NCBI GenBank assembly: GCA_002838185.1
Contig: CP017948.1
Span: 1,674,001 to 1,738,000, forward strand
DNA: 64,000 nt
DNA from: Tenericutes bacterium MO-XQ
GTDB taxonomy: Bacteria > Bacillota_I > Bacilli_A > Acholeplasmatales > Acholeplasmataceae
Reading direction: 5' to 3'
In this document: positions 15,579-25,195 of the stretch, one piece after another
Layout of the letters: every line of letters begins with the position of its first letter
Position numbering within the stretch: position 1 is the stretch's first letter
The notes under the pieces: generated by a model
Told to the model about the DNA's origin: nothing
The model's input: only the letters and a program-made list of their open reading frames with translations
Databases searched by the model: none
Program-made: the position numbers and the translations under genes

Positions 15579-16121
15579 TTAAAACATTGGTGGTGTTGAA
15601 ATCCAAAGCACCTTTGCATGTTGGTTACTAGGATTCATCAAATAATGTTCTTTATTTGCTAAATAATAAAATGTTTCACCTTTTCTAATCACATATCTCT
15701 TCTTGTTTAAGATCAGAGTGACTTGTCCTTCTAGAACATAGCCGAATTCTTCACCAGCATGTGGATCATCAATTTCAGATTGTCCACCTGGTTCAATGTC
15801 AATGATGATAGGTTCCATTTCATATTTTAATGCGTTTGGTACTATCCAGCTAATCATGTGTTTGAGTGCATGATTTTCTTTTTCATAAAAATCTTCTTTT
15901 TTGAAGACCACCGTTTGTTCTTCTTCTTTACTAAAGAATTCGTGAACATCAGTTCCTAACACCTCTAAAATCGAAAATAAGGTTTGCATCGATGGAGATG
16001 TTAAATTGTTTTCTAGTTGAGATATATATCCTTTAGTTAGTTCTAAACGGTTTGCTAGCTCTTCTTGGGTTAAGTTGTTGCCTAACCTAAGTGCTCTTAT
16101 TTTTTTCCCAATATTTACCAT
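15579..16121 (-). CDS. XRE-family regulator with cupin domain
   Basis: A 180-residue protein. Residues 1-60 form an XRE helix-turn-helix (IRALRLGNNLTQEELANRLE, then GYISQLENNLTSPSMQTLFSIL). Residues 105-175 are a small-molecule-sensing cupin barrel (DPHAGEEFGYVLEGQVTLIL, RKGETFYYLANKEHYLMNP). PuuR- and SutR-like regulators share this layout. It sits three bases after pgk and upstream of HPr and tpiA, so it likely senses a metabolite and adjusts this operon. The ligand is unknown. Confidence 0.9.
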   Translation of the reverse strand: MVNIGKKIRALRLGNNLTQEELANRLELTKGYISQLENNLTSPSMQTLFSILEVLGTDVHEFFSKEEEQTVVFKKEDFYEKENHALKHMISWIVPNALKYEMEPIIIDIEPGGQSEIDDPHAGEEFGYVLEGQVTLILNKKRYVIRKGETFYYLANKEHYLMNPSNQHAKVLWISTPPMF

Positions 16122-16124
16122 ATG

Positions 16125-17321
16125 TTACTTGTTATCAACACATTCAATACCAGGTAGTAATTTTCCTTCTAAGTATTCTAATGATGCACCGCCACCTGTT
16201 GAAATGTGTGTGAATCCATCTTCTAATCCAAATTGAATCACTGCAGCTGCTGAGTCACCACCACCAATAATCGTTGTTGCTTGATCTTTGATTTCAACTA
16301 AAGATTGAGCAATGTGGCGTGTACCATCTGCAAATCTTGGGAACTCAAATACTCCTAGTGGACCATTCCATACGACTGTTTTTGCATCTTTGATGATTGA
16401 ATCAAACTTTTCAGCAGTTCTAGGTCCGATATCCATACCCATTTCATCTGCTGGAATTTGATCAACAGTTCTGACATTTTTTTCAGTTTCAGGATCAAAT
16501 CCTTTTCCTGTAACAATATCATCACCTAGACAAATTTTGCCTTTTGATAATTCTAATAATTCTTTAGCTAAGTCTACTTTATAAGCTTCTAATAAAGAAG
16601 TACCAATTTCATATCCCATCGCTTTAAAGAATGTATATGCCATACCGCCACCAATTAAAACACGGTCTGCAACTTTAAGTAAATTTTTGATTACTTCAAT
16701 TTTATCTGAAACTTTCGCTCCACCTAAGATTGCTACAAAAGGTCTTTCTGGGTTTTCTAAAGCTCCACCGATAAAATTAATTTCTTTTTCTAATAAAAAT
16801 CCTGCAACAGTTTCTTTGATATTAGATGCAACTCCAACATTTGAAGCATGCTCGCGATGAGCAGTTCCAAATGCATCATTGACGAATACATCGCCAAGTG
16901 AAGCCCAATATTTACCTAACTCAGGATCATTCTTACTTTCTTTTTTACCATCTAAATCTTCGAAGCGTGTATTTTCAAACATTAAGATTTCCCCATTGTT
17001 TAATGCTGATACAGCCTCTTCTAATTTTTTACCTCTTGTTTCAGGAATAAATTTAACTTCTTGGTTTAATAATTCGCTAAGTCTTTTTGCTACAACGCTT
17101 AAGCTATTTTTTTCTAAATCTTTAGCTTCTTTGATTCTGCCTAGATGTGAAAATAATATTGCTCTACCACCTTGTTCTAAAATATATTTAATCGTAGGTA
17201 GCGCTTGGACAATACGATTTTCATCACTGATTTCTCCGTCTTTTAATGGAACGTTAAAATCAACTCTTACTAAAACTTTCTTGCCTTTTAATTCAACATC
17301 TCTTACAGTCTTTTTAGCCAT
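16125..17321 (-). CDS. pgk: Phosphoglycerate kinase
   Basis: Two-domain glycolytic kinase that makes ATP from 1,3-bisphosphoglycerate. The 398 residues are typical. Visible signatures are [14 protein letters not shown] and FSHLGR in the N-lobe, HREHASNVG, then [29 protein letters not shown] and [10 protein letters not shown] in the nucleotide lobe. AAGGAGG precedes the ATG. It is first in the operon with the XRE/cupin regulator, HPr and tpiA. Confidence 0.98.
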   Translation of the reverse strand: MAKKTVRDVELKGKKVLVRVDFNVPLKDGEISDENRIVQALPTIKYILEQGGRAILFSHLGRIKEAKDLEKNSLSVVAKRLSELLNQEVKFIPETRGKKLEEAVSALNNGEILMFENTRFEDLDGKKESKNDPELGKYWASLGDVFVNDAFGTAHREHASNVGVASNIKETVAGFLLEKEINFIGGALENPERPFVAILGGAKVSDKIEVIKNLLKVADRVLIGGGMAYTFFKAMGYEIGTSLLEAYKVDLAKELLELSKGKICLGDDIVTGKGFDPETEKNVRTVDQIPADEMGMDIGPRTAEKFDSIIKDAKTVVWNGPLGVFEFPRFADGTRHIAQSLVEIKDQATTIIGGGDSAAAVIQFGLEDGFTHISTGGGASLEYLEGKLLPGIECVDNK

Positions 17322-17369
17322 ATGATTTCCTCCTTAAATGGTTTTTTGTTCTTGTTATAAGCCGTTATT

Positions 17370-17398
17370 ATTATAACACTATTTGTATACATTTTCTA
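17370..17398 (-). promoter_or_regulatory. pgk operon promoter (extended -10)
   Basis: Minus strand TAGAAA (17398-17393), 17-base spacer, TGTTATAAT with the TATAAT at 17375-17370. Confidence 0.65.
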
Positions 17399-17403
17399 TA
17401 AGA

Positions 17404-17814
17404 TTAGCTATGAAAATGTTTTACTTTATAGGATTTAATCATATCTAACCTTCTTATTTGCTTTAACCATGCTTTTTCAGTCATTTTTATATGGATTTGT
17501 GATTCATCATGGAAAATCATCAATATCATGTCATTTTCTACGATAAAACGCTTAATTTCAGCATAATTAATCCATATAACATCCATTTGTTTAATAGATT
17601 TTGTTGGAATAAACTGCAAGTGATCAGCAATATATACTGGAATCTTATATTTGTAGTCAAAAACCTTCCTACAAGCTGTTAAATATCCTTCTAGTGTAAA
17701 GAGATAGCTTATACACAAAAGTTTAATATAACTTATACTACTAGCCTTATGTGTATACTTAGTTTTTTCTTGATAAATATCACACCCATACTTACTGTTA
17801 ACTATATAATTCAT
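17404..17814 (-). CDS. ComK-like competence regulator
   Basis: A 136-residue protein that resembles the competence transcription factor ComK. The order of conserved features matches: CRKVFDYKYKIPVYI, then FIPTKS, IWINYAEIKRF, a beta-hairpin region, and the C-terminal AWLKQIRRLD segment. In Bacillus ComK activates DNA-uptake genes by binding paired AT-rich boxes. No late competence genes lie in this window. The ribosome site GAGGAAAAAA overlaps the T run of a hairpin terminator placed between it and the msmX-like gene, so expression depends on read-through. Identification is by pattern, without alignment. Confidence 0.65.
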   Translation of the reverse strand: MNYIVNSKYGCDIYQEKTKYTHKASSISYIKLLCISYLFTLEGYLTACRKVFDYKYKIPVYIADHLQFIPTKSIKQMDVIWINYAEIKRFIVENDMILMIFHDESQIHIKMTEKAWLKQIRRLDMIKSYKVKHFHS

Positions 17815-17830
17815 CGTTTTTTCCTCAAAA

Positions 17831-17850
17831 AAAAAGCCTTTCGGCTTTTT
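17831..17850 (-). terminator. Hairpin between msmX-like gene and comK-like gene
   Basis: AAAAAGCC/GGCTTTTT with a four-base loop, followed on the minus strand by nine T residues that run into the ribosome site of the ComK-like gene. Confidence 0.85.
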
Positions 17851-17854
17851 ATAG

Positions 17855-18964
17855 TTAGTCTTTTAATTTCAATACTTGCTCTGTTTCAGGGTTGAAGAAA
17901 TGTGATTTGTTCATATCAAGTGCTAATTTGATTTCATCACCAATAGCGATGTTTGCTCTTGCATTTACAACTGCACAAATATTTGAATCATTAACTTGTG
18001 TATAAATATTAGTTTCAGATCCTAATAACTCTGCAACATCAACTTTTAATTTAAGAACTGCACCTGGGTATGTATCCATAACAACTTTTTCATCATGAAT
18101 ATCTTCTGGTCTAATACCTAAGACGATTTCTTTGTCTACTAAACCATTTGATTTAATGATTTCCATCTTATCTTCAGGTACTTGAACTTTGTGGTCACCA
18201 GCAGTAAATACGCCTTTTTTATCAACTTTGCCAAAGATAAAGTTCATTGGAGGTGTACCGATGAATCCAGCAACGAACATATTTTCTGGATTATCATAAA
18301 TATCTTTTGGAGCACCAACTTGCATGATATAACCATCTTTCATAACAACAATTCTTGAAGCCATTGTCATCGCTTCAATTTGGTCATGGGTTACATAAAT
18401 TGTAGTTGTTTCAATCTTATTGTGAAGTTTAATTAACTCACCGCGCATTTGTACACGTAATTTAGCATCTAAGTTTGATAATGGTTCATCCATTAAGAAT
18501 ACTTTCGCATTACGTACGATTGCTCTACCTAAGGCAACACGTTGTCTTTGCCCACCTGATAAAGCTTTAGGTTTACGTTTTAAGTATGGAGTAAGACCTA
18601 AAATATCAGCAGCTTCATTAACTTTTTCATTGATTACATCTTTTGGCATTTTTCTAAGTTTTAAACCAAAAGCCATGTTATCATAAACAGTCATATGTGG
18701 GTATAAAGCGTATGATTGGAATACCATTGCGATATTTCTATCTTTAGGTGCTTTATCATTGACTAATTCATCATCAATGTATAATTCTCCTGAAGTAATT
18801 TCTTCTAGACCTGCAATCATTCTTAAAGTTGTTGATTTCCCACAACCTGAAGGTCCTACGAATACAATAAATTCTTTGTCTCTAATTTGTAAATTAAAGT
18901 CGAAAACAGCTTGTACGCCATTTGGATAAACTTTGTTAATATCTTTTAATTTTAAAGTAGCCAT
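17855..18964 (-). CDS. MsmX/UgpC-type sugar ABC transporter ATPase
   Basis: A 369-residue ABC ATPase of the MalK/MsmX class. Walker A is GPSGCGKST, the signature is LSGGQRQRVALGRA, and Walker B is VFLMDEPLSNLD; a TOBE-type C-terminal domain (about 240-369) includes VLGIRPEDIHDE. Such ATPases can energise several carbohydrate importers whose permease genes lie elsewhere. It is monocistronic apart from read-through to the ComK-like gene. A TATAAT with an upstream TG lies about 50 bases before the start. Confidence 0.93.
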   Translation of the reverse strand: MATLKLKDINKVYPNGVQAVFDFNLQIRDKEFIVFVGPSGCGKSTTLRMIAGLEEITSGELYIDDELVNDKAPKDRNIAMVFQSYALYPHMTVYDNMAFGLKLRKMPKDVINEKVNEAADILGLTPYLKRKPKALSGGQRQRVALGRAIVRNAKVFLMDEPLSNLDAKLRVQMRGELIKLHNKIETTTIYVTHDQIEAMTMASRIVVMKDGYIMQVGAPKDIYDNPENMFVAGFIGTPPMNFIFGKVDKKGVFTAGDHKVQVPEDKMEIIKSNGLVDKEIVLGIRPEDIHDEKVVMDTYPGAVLKLKVDVAELLGSETNIYTQVNDSNICAVVNARANIAIGDEIKLALDMNKSHFFNPETEQVLKLKD

Positions 18965-19026
18965 CTTTTTTTCCTTTCAAATTTCGTTATCGTAATTTCA
19001 TTATAACAATAGTTAACCTAAAAAAA

Positions 19027-19048
19027 AATGTGCACGATGCACACATTT
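19027..19048 (-). terminator. Hairpin after the PucR-like regulator
   Basis: ATGTGCA and TGCACACAT arms (one bulged base) followed by eight T residues on the minus strand. It overlaps the stop codon of the 19048-19629 gene. Confidence 0.75.
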
Positions 19049-19629
19049 TATTTTGTAAGTAATAAATGGTATATGATAAACCCATCCATAAATTTTCTGA
19101 CATCAAATCCTGTACTTTGAAAAAATTTATCTAGTCTTTGAGTCAGTGTATTTCGATGAACATAAAGTGCTTTAGCAGCTAATCCTACATTTTGTCCATG
19201 TTCTAAAAATGTCTTAATGGTCTCAATCATCATCTGATCAAAACTAAACTTTTTAAAAACATAATCTTTAAAGCTGTGATCAAACATTTTGACAAAATGC
19301 AACATAATAATGCGATCATTTAAGTAATTATAAGCATTAAAATTGATTTGAGCTATTTTTTCTTTGATGAATAAAGATTGCTCTTTTAAATCTTCTTTTG
19401 ACATATATTGATGAGATTCATAAAGTCTAAAATCTACAAGTGTATCTTGTGAGAGATTTATAATAATATCTTTTAAAGAAAGATCGATTGTATGATTAAA
19501 ATATATCCATATCTGATGATCATTTACATCGATATCTTTAATATCTATAAATTCCGAAAAAAGCGATACAATCATCGGCTCATATTGCTCTATTCTTGAT
19601 TTACTTTCGATAATGATATATTTAAGCAT
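19048..19629 (-). CDS. PucR/CdaR-type regulator (C-terminal HTH)
   Basis: A 193-residue protein. The C-terminal 60 residues match the PucR-type HTH: IKTFLEHGQNVGLAAKALYV followed by HRNTLTQRLDKFFQSTGFDVR. The N-terminal 130 residues are a short sensor-like region without a recognisable domain. Members regulate purine, sugar-acid or amino-acid catabolism. It follows the two lipoprotein genes by 11 bases and ends in a hairpin terminator, so it is the last gene of that operon. The inducer is unknown. Confidence 0.8.
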   Translation of the reverse strand: MLKYIIIESKSRIEQYEPMIVSLFSEFIDIKDIDVNDHQIWIYFNHTIDLSLKDIIINLSQDTLVDFRLYESHQYMSKEDLKEQSLFIKEKIAQINFNAYNYLNDRIIMLHFVKMFDHSFKDYVFKKFSFDQMMIETIKTFLEHGQNVGLAAKALYVHRNTLTQRLDKFFQSTGFDVRKFMDGFIIYHLLLTK

Positions 19630-19640
19630 GAAACCACCTT

Positions 19641-20378
19641 TTAAATTGGAAGTAAGTCACTCACAAATGTATATATTGTTTGATAATCGATTAAAAGAAT
19701 ATATGCATCTCCATATAAATACTGAATACCAATTAGTTCTAATTGTAAATTAAACACAGGACTTCCATTAGCATTCATGGAACTAATCATTTCTACATAT
19801 GATTGGTCATTTTGATTTAAATAATATCCTAATCTGTGTATATTTTGTGATGGATGATCATTAGAAATCATTAATACCATTTCATTGGTTAATGGTAAAT
19901 AGTCTGCAAGTTTAGCTTTTGGATAATAAACACCAGTTCTTTCAACACGAATGATCCCTAAACTATAACTTGAGTCTGCTGCATAAATTTCACCTTCATA
20001 TTCAGTGCCATAAGCATCATGAACATAGTAATTAATATACTGACTATTTAGATCGATCATTTCAAATGTTGTTAGTAGGTATAAATAGTTTTGATCAAAA
20101 TATATTAGTGTTGCTGTACCATATTTTCTATCAGTTACACTATTAAAACGGTTAAAGGTTTCTTTTTCTAACATAAATACAGATAAAGTTGTTTGATTGG
20201 TTGCATCATTCATAATATCTTTAAAATCATCAAAACTAACAACATCGTGCATGATGTATGCATTGTACTGATCGGATAATAAACGATACTCATTAGTATC
20301 TTCTTCAATGACAATCATGCCACAACTTTGTAAAAAAAGCACCATTGCTAAAACTAAAATCATATATATTTTTTTCAT
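19641..20378 (-). CDS. Trypsin-fold pseudoprotease lipoprotein
   Basis: A 245-residue lipoprotein (signal peptide and lipobox LQSC, Cys19) that aligns with the upstream protease but has lost the catalytic triad. The His position TNYHVI of the partner reads TTFEMI, the Asp position NYDLAL reads SYSLGI, and the Ser position GSSGSAV reads NANGSPV. The beta-strand pattern and overall length remain. It overlaps the partner gene by four bases (ATGA), with a GGTGGTGA ribosome site. A scaffold or decoy role is possible, but unproven. Confidence 0.8.
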   Translation of the reverse strand: MKKIYMILVLAMVLFLQSCGMIVIEEDTNEYRLLSDQYNAYIMHDVVSFDDFKDIMNDATNQTTLSVFMLEKETFNRFNSVTDRKYGTATLIYFDQNYLYLLTTFEMIDLNSQYINYYVHDAYGTEYEGEIYAADSSYSLGIIRVERTGVYYPKAKLADYLPLTNEMVLMISNDHPSQNIHRLGYYLNQNDQSYVEMISSMNANGSPVFNLQLELIGIQYLYGDAYILLIDYQTIYTFVSDLLPI

Positions 20379-21172
20379 GAGGAAGTCACCACCTCTTCAT
20401 AGCTAAACTCATAAAGTTCAAAAAATTCAAAAATCTTTTCTGTTGGAACAGCAAATGCAAATGTTGATGTATCATTATTGCTCAAGAAGTTTCCAGCAAA
20501 AATGACACCTACAACTTCATATGCATCATTTATAACTGCGCTACCACTACTTCCGGTTTTAACTGGTGCATCAACGATAAGTACTTCAAAATTGATGGTT
20601 GATGTTCCATTAGAATCTACATCAATTTCATCCACATCAATAAGTTCACCCATGGTAATACCATTGATTTGTCCATTTGGATATCCAACGACAAATACAG
20701 GGTCTCTAAAATTGAGTGAGTCATTATCAAAAGTTAATACATCTAATTTATCATCTTGTTTAAAAAATGATAACAAAGCGAGATCATAATTAGGATCGGA
20801 TGCAATCAGTTGTGCTGAATGTTTCCGACCAAAATTATCTGTAATTGTTAATACAACTTGAAAATCATTTGAATTAATCACATGATAATTTGTTAATACA
20901 TAGTACTTTGTTTCATCTTCATAAAAGATAAAACCCGAACCGATAGAACTTGATTGATTTACAATCACCGATTTTGTAACTTTAACAATTGAGTCAGCAA
21001 CCTCAAATGATAAATCATTATATAAGTCAATATAATTTTGATATATATCATTTCTAGCATTAACATCTTGTTGATACTGCATTAAAAGATCATCATATGT
21101 CATTTGTCTGACACATGAAGATAGTCCTAAACTGATTAAAATAAGTAAAACGACAACATATAATTTCTTCAT
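20375..21172 (-). CDS. Trypsin-like serine protease lipoprotein
   Basis: A 265-residue S1-fold (DegP/HtrA-like) protease without PDZ domain. The signal peptide ends in a lipobox with SSC, so it is anchored outside the membrane. The triad is visible: His in VLTNYHVIN, Asp in DPNYDLALLSF, and Ser in KTGSSGSAVIND. A short helical stretch (about residues 25-65) precedes the protease domain. The start at 21172 follows AAGGTGAT. It is the first gene of a three-gene operon with the pseudoprotease and a PucR-like regulator. Confidence 0.88.
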   Translation of the reverse strand: MKKLYVVVLLILISLGLSSCVRQMTYDDLLMQYQQDVNARNDIYQNYIDLYNDLSFEVADSIVKVTKSVIVNQSSSIGSGFIFYEDETKYYVLTNYHVINSNDFQVVLTITDNFGRKHSAQLIASDPNYDLALLSFFKQDDKLDVLTFDNDSLNFRDPVFVVGYPNGQINGITMGELIDVDEIDVDSNGTSTINFEVLIVDAPVKTGSSGSAVINDAYEVVGVIFAGNFLSNNDTSTFAFAVPTEKIFEFFELYEFSYEEVVTSS

Positions 21173-21212
21173 GATTATCACCTTATGTATATTTTACGCT
21201 AAAAAGAGTACA

Positions 21213-21242
21213 AAAAAAAGGTATTTATGTTAAACAAATACC
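21213..21242 (-). terminator. suf operon terminator
   Basis: GGTATTT (21220-21226) and AAATACC (21236-21242), followed on the minus strand by eight T residues, 13 bases after the sufB stop. Confidence 0.85.
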
Positions 21243-21255
21243 TCTTTTATCATTT

Positions 21256-22668
21256 TTATCCGATTGAACCTTCCATCTCAAGTTTAATGAGTTGATTTAA
21301 TTCGATTGCATACTCCATAGGAAGTTCTTTTGCAAAAGGCTCAATAAAGCCCATAACAATCATTTCTGTTGCTTGTTCTTCTGTTAAACCACGACTCATT
21401 AAATAAAATAATTGTTCTTCACTGATTTTTGAGACTGTAGCTTCATGTTCTAGGAAAACATCGCTGTTTTTTACAACATTTGTTGGAATGGTATCACTAA
21501 ATGAATAATCATCTAAAATGATTGTGTCACACTCAACATGTGCTTTAGCCCCTTTTGCTTTCTTACCAAAATCAACCTTACCACGATAGTTAACTGATCC
21601 ACCACCACGGCTAATAGATTTAGATATGATCGTTGATGTTGTGTTTGGCGCTACATGGATCATCTTAGCTCCAGCATCTTGGATTTGACCTTCTCCAGCA
21701 AACGCAATCGAAATTGTTGTTCCTTTTGCTCTTTCACCTAAAAGTACACAAGATGGATATTTCATATTAACACTTGAACCGATGTTACCATCTATCCATT
21801 CCATATGACCATTTTCATAGACAAATGAACGTTTTGTAACTAAGTTAATCACGTTGTTACTCCAGTTTTGAATGGTTGTATAACGGCACGTTGCATCTTT
21901 ATGAACAACGATTTCTACGATAGCTGCATGAAGTGAATCTTTAGAATAAGTTGGTGCTGTACAACCTTCAACATAGTTAACGTATGCACCTTCTTCGACA
22001 ATAATTAAAGTTCTTTCGAATTGACCCATTTGCTCAGAGTTAATTCTAAAGTATGATTGAAGTGGTTTAGGTACTTTTACACCTTTAGGTACATAGATAA
22101 ATGAACCACCACTCCAAACTGCACTATTGAGTGCTGCATATTTATTGTCACTATATGGAATCACAGTTCCAAAATATTTTTTAACAAGTTCTGGATGTTC
22201 TCTTAAAGCTGTATCAGTATCCACATAAATAACACCCAAATCTTCTAATTCTTTCATTGTATTGTGGTATACAACTTCACTTTCAAACTGTGTCGATACA
22301 CCAGCTAAATAATTTCTTTCTGCTTCTGGAATTCCAAGTTTTTCAAAAGTATCTTTAATTTCTTTTGGTACTTCATCCCAGCTTGTTTCTGCTCTTTCGC
22401 TTGCGCGTAAGAAATATGTGATTTCATCAAATTTGATGAAAGATAAATCTGGTCCCCAAGATGGATTTTCTAATTCTAAAAACTTCTTATAGCTTTTAAG
22501 ACGGAAATCTAACATCCATTGTGGTTCATTCTTATATTTAGAAATAGCTCTAATAATGTCTTCATTAAGACCTTTACCAGTGTTGATAAGTGCTTTACTT
22601 TCGGTTTTAAATCCAAACTTATAATCACCAACAATGGCATCTATTTTCTTTTTATTGTCGTCCATCAT
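21256..22668 (-). CDS. sufB: Fe-S cluster scaffold subunit SufB
   Basis: A 470-residue beta-helix scaffold that assembles clusters with SufC and SufD. Typical segments are [26 protein letters not shown], the [11 protein letters not shown] loop, and the C-terminal [22 protein letters not shown]. The length is standard. It overlaps sufU by four bases and is the last gene of sufCDSUB, the usual Firmicute order. Confidence 0.97.
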   Translation of the reverse strand: MMDDNKKKIDAIVGDYKFGFKTESKALINTGKGLNEDIIRAISKYKNEPQWMLDFRLKSYKKFLELENPSWGPDLSFIKFDEITYFLRASERAETSWDEVPKEIKDTFEKLGIPEAERNYLAGVSTQFESEVVYHNTMKELEDLGVIYVDTDTALREHPELVKKYFGTVIPYSDNKYAALNSAVWSGGSFIYVPKGVKVPKPLQSYFRINSEQMGQFERTLIIVEEGAYVNYVEGCTAPTYSKDSLHAAIVEIVVHKDATCRYTTIQNWSNNVINLVTKRSFVYENGHMEWIDGNIGSSVNMKYPSCVLLGERAKGTTISIAFAGEGQIQDAGAKMIHVAPNTTSTIISKSISRGGGSVNYRGKVDFGKKAKGAKAHVECDTIILDDYSFSDTIPTNVVKNSDVFLEHEATVSKISEEQLFYLMSRGLTEEQATEMIVMGFIEPFAKELPMEYAIELNQLIKLEMEGSIG

Positions 22669-23108
22669 TTTGCTTCATCCTCCTTTATTTTTAATAATCC
22701 TTGCTCAGCTGCTTTCCATGCTAATGTTGCACATTTTATTCTTGCAGGAAATTGAGAGACACCTTGATATACTATTGCATCTCCCTTAAGAATATCTGGA
22801 TTATATGGATATCCTTTAATCAGCTCGTAAAATTCACGAATAATTTGTGTAGCATCATCGATGTCTTTGTTTAATAACGTTTCACTCATCACACTTGCGC
22901 TAGAACAACAAATAGAGCATCCTGTCCCTTGGTGTTTAATATCTGTGATCTGATGATCTTCAACTTTGAGTTGAACAGTCATTTCATCACCACAACTAGG
23001 GTTATTTAAATGTATAGTCATATATGATGGATCTGCAATAAATCCTTTATGTCTTGGATTTTTATAATGATCCATGATGACTTGTCTATAAAGTTGTTCT
23101 ATATTCAT
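22665..23108 (-). CDS. sufU: SufU zinc-dependent sulfur acceptor
   Basis: A 147-residue IscU-fold protein. In Firmicutes SufU takes the persulfide from SufS through a Zn-bound Cys. Visible residues are Cys in NPSCGDEM, the [14 protein letters not shown] segment, and RIKCATLAW, with the Asp of CGD as fourth zinc ligand. The sequence between the second and third Cys has the roughly 18-residue insertion typical of SufU over IscU. Confidence 0.95.
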   Translation of the reverse strand: MNIEQLYRQVIMDHYKNPRHKGFIADPSYMTIHLNNPSCGDEMTVQLKVEDHQITDIKHQGTGCSICCSSASVMSETLLNKDIDDATQIIREFYELIKGYPYNPDILKGDAIVYQGVSQFPARIKCATLAWKAAEQGLLKIKEDEAK

Positions 23109-23117
23109 CTTGTCCTC

Positions 23118-24323
23118 CTAAAATGATAAGAAAAAATCTTTTGCTGCTTTAATGCTTGAAACTAAAACATCACAATCATTAAAGTCATTGTATATATGAA
23201 ATGATACTCTAAGTGTTGAGTTAACACCTAAGAATCTAGAGACTAATTGTGCACAATGATGCCCCGCTCTGACACTGACTTGATATTGATCTAACATTGT
23301 AGCAATATCATGTGGATGTATATCTTCAATATTAAAAGTTATGGTTGATATATCCGCATGTTTATTATAAATAGTTATACCTTCAATATCTTCTAATTTT
23401 TTTATTGTGTAGTCTCTAAGTGCTATTGTATGTTCATGGATATTGTCATATCCAATTTTTTGAATATAATCGACTGCTGCAGAAAGTCCAATTGCACCAC
23501 TAATAATTGGTGTTCCTGCTTCAAATCTTAAAGGTGCATCTTTCCATGTTGCATGATCTTTAAAGACTTGATCCGCCATTTCTCCACCGTATTCAACTGG
23601 TTCTAACATGTTTAATAAATGGTTTTTACCAAATAAGACGCCTATACCAGATGGGCCAAACATCTTATGACCTGAAAAAGCCATAAAATCAACGTTTAAA
23701 GCCTTTACATCAACTGCCATATGTGGAACTGCTTGTGCAGCATCTAAAACGACTATGGCCCCTTTAGCGTGTGCTAAACGTGTGATTTCTTCGATTGGTG
23801 TTTGATAACCCATGACATTGGATACATAAGTTAAGGCAACGACTTTCGTATGGTCATTTAAAACCTTTTTAAATGCCTCAACAGTAATTCTACCTTCTTT
23901 ACTTAGAGGTACATAAGTTAACGATGCACTGGTTTTCTTTGCTGTCATCATCCATGGAAGTATAGATGAGTGATGTTCTAATTCAGATGTGATGATTTCA
24001 TCACCTTCTTTTAGAATGTCACGATAAGCATAAGCGACCATATTAAGTGCAGATGTTGTTCCTCTTGTAAAGATAATTTCATCTTCGTTTGCTCCAATAA
24101 ATTTGGCAACATTTGTTCTTGATGCTTCATATAATCTAGTAGCCTCATAGGCTAAGTCATATGCACCACGATGAACATTAACTCCTAGATACTGATAATA
24201 TCTATCTACATGATCAATCACTGATTTAACCTTGAGTGATGATGCTGCAGAATCTAGGTAAGTTAATTTAGGTTCTTTGCTGTATATAGGAAAATCTTGT
24301 CTTATTTTTTTTACATCTATCAT
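23118..24323 (-). CDS. sufS: Cysteine desulfurase SufS
   Basis: A 401-residue PLP enzyme (type II desulfurase) that supplies sulfur for clusters. The PLP lysine is in FSGHKMFGPSGIGVLFGK (split here: SGHKMFGPSG holds the Lys) and the catalytic Cys in RAGHHCAQ. ELEHHSSILPWM and DAAQAVPHM are also class features. The start overlaps the sufD stop by four bases. It might also serve ThiI at 11902. Confidence 0.96.
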   Translation of the reverse strand: MIDVKKIRQDFPIYSKEPKLTYLDSAASSLKVKSVIDHVDRYYQYLGVNVHRGAYDLAYEATRLYEASRTNVAKFIGANEDEIIFTRGTTSALNMVAYAYRDILKEGDEIITSELEHHSSILPWMMTAKKTSASLTYVPLSKEGRITVEAFKKVLNDHTKVVALTYVSNVMGYQTPIEEITRLAHAKGAIVVLDAAQAVPHMAVDVKALNVDFMAFSGHKMFGPSGIGVLFGKNHLLNMLEPVEYGGEMADQVFKDHATWKDAPLRFEAGTPIISGAIGLSAAVDYIQKIGYDNIHEHTIALRDYTIKKLEDIEGITIYNKHADISTITFNIEDIHPHDIATMLDQYQVSVRAGHHCAQLVSRFLGVNSTLRVSFHIYNDFNDCDVLVSSIKAAKDFFLSF

Positions 24324-25195
24324 ATTCTTGAGTTTACGAGATTTACAAATCTTTCTCTTAATGGTTCATCATCGATTTCATCAATCACTGGTTTTAAGAA
24401 TCCATTAATAATAAGTTTCTCAGCTTCAGCTCTGTTTAATCCTCTACTTTGTAAATAATAAAGTTGTTCTTCTTCAATTCTACCAATCGTTGCGCCATGT
24501 CCAGCTTTAACGTCGTATTCATCAATAAGAAGAATAGGATTCACTTCTACAACAGCTTTATCTGATGTGATAATACCTTTTAAGGTTTGGAAAGCATTTG
24601 CATTCTTCATACCTTTCTCAATTTTTTCAACACCGTTTAATAGGATTCTACCTGATTTATTGGCGATACCAATATTTGTCATATCTCCAAAAGTATTTGG
24701 AGCTTTATGAACGATTAATACATCTATATTTTGTTTATGTTCATCTGATGAAACAGCAACAGCTCTCATGTTGACTTCCGCACCTTCTCCAATTAAATCG
24801 ACGTGCATTTTCGCTTCAATGATGTTGCTAACAAAACCACCAAGTAAATCAAGTTTCGCATCTCTATGTGCTGTAAAATAGTGGTCAAGTAAAGCTTTAT
24901 TGCTTTTTAATTCACTCACTAGTAAATATTTTACTTGACTATTATCTTTTGCAATCAAGTTTAATTTATATGTGTTTTCATTTAAATCTTCGCTTGCAAT
25001 TTCTAATATAATTTTAATACTTGTATTTTCAGATACAACAATCGTTAAATCTTCATTGTTATCATCTTCAATTGTTATTTTAATAGGATCTGGGTAATGG
25101 TTATTTTTAGGAATGATTAATTTTTGATTTTCAAAAACAAACCCTGTTGGAATGTTTGATGTTATTTCATGATTCTTAATAACAATTGATTCCAT
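24320..25195 (-). CDS. sufD: Fe-S cluster assembly protein SufD
   Basis: A 291-residue SufB/D-family beta-helix protein, shorter than SufD of E. coli (423) because the N-terminal helical domain is mostly absent. The C-terminal IGRIEEEQLYYLQSRGLNRAEAEKLI (conserved EEQLYYLQSRGL) and the GHGATIG motif define it. It forms SufBC2D. One-base overlap with sufC and four with sufS. Confidence 0.93.
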   Translation of the reverse strand: MESIVIKNHEITSNIPTGFVFENQKLIIPKNNHYPDPIKITIEDDNNEDLTIVVSENTSIKIILEIASEDLNENTYKLNLIAKDNSQVKYLLVSELKSNKALLDHYFTAHRDAKLDLLGGFVSNIIEAKMHVDLIGEGAEVNMRAVAVSSDEHKQNIDVLIVHKAPNTFGDMTNIGIANKSGRILLNGVEKIEKGMKNANAFQTLKGIITSDKAVVEVNPILLIDEYDVKAGHGATIGRIEEEQLYYLQSRGLNRAEAEKLIINGFLKPVIDEIDDEPLRERFVNLVNSRI

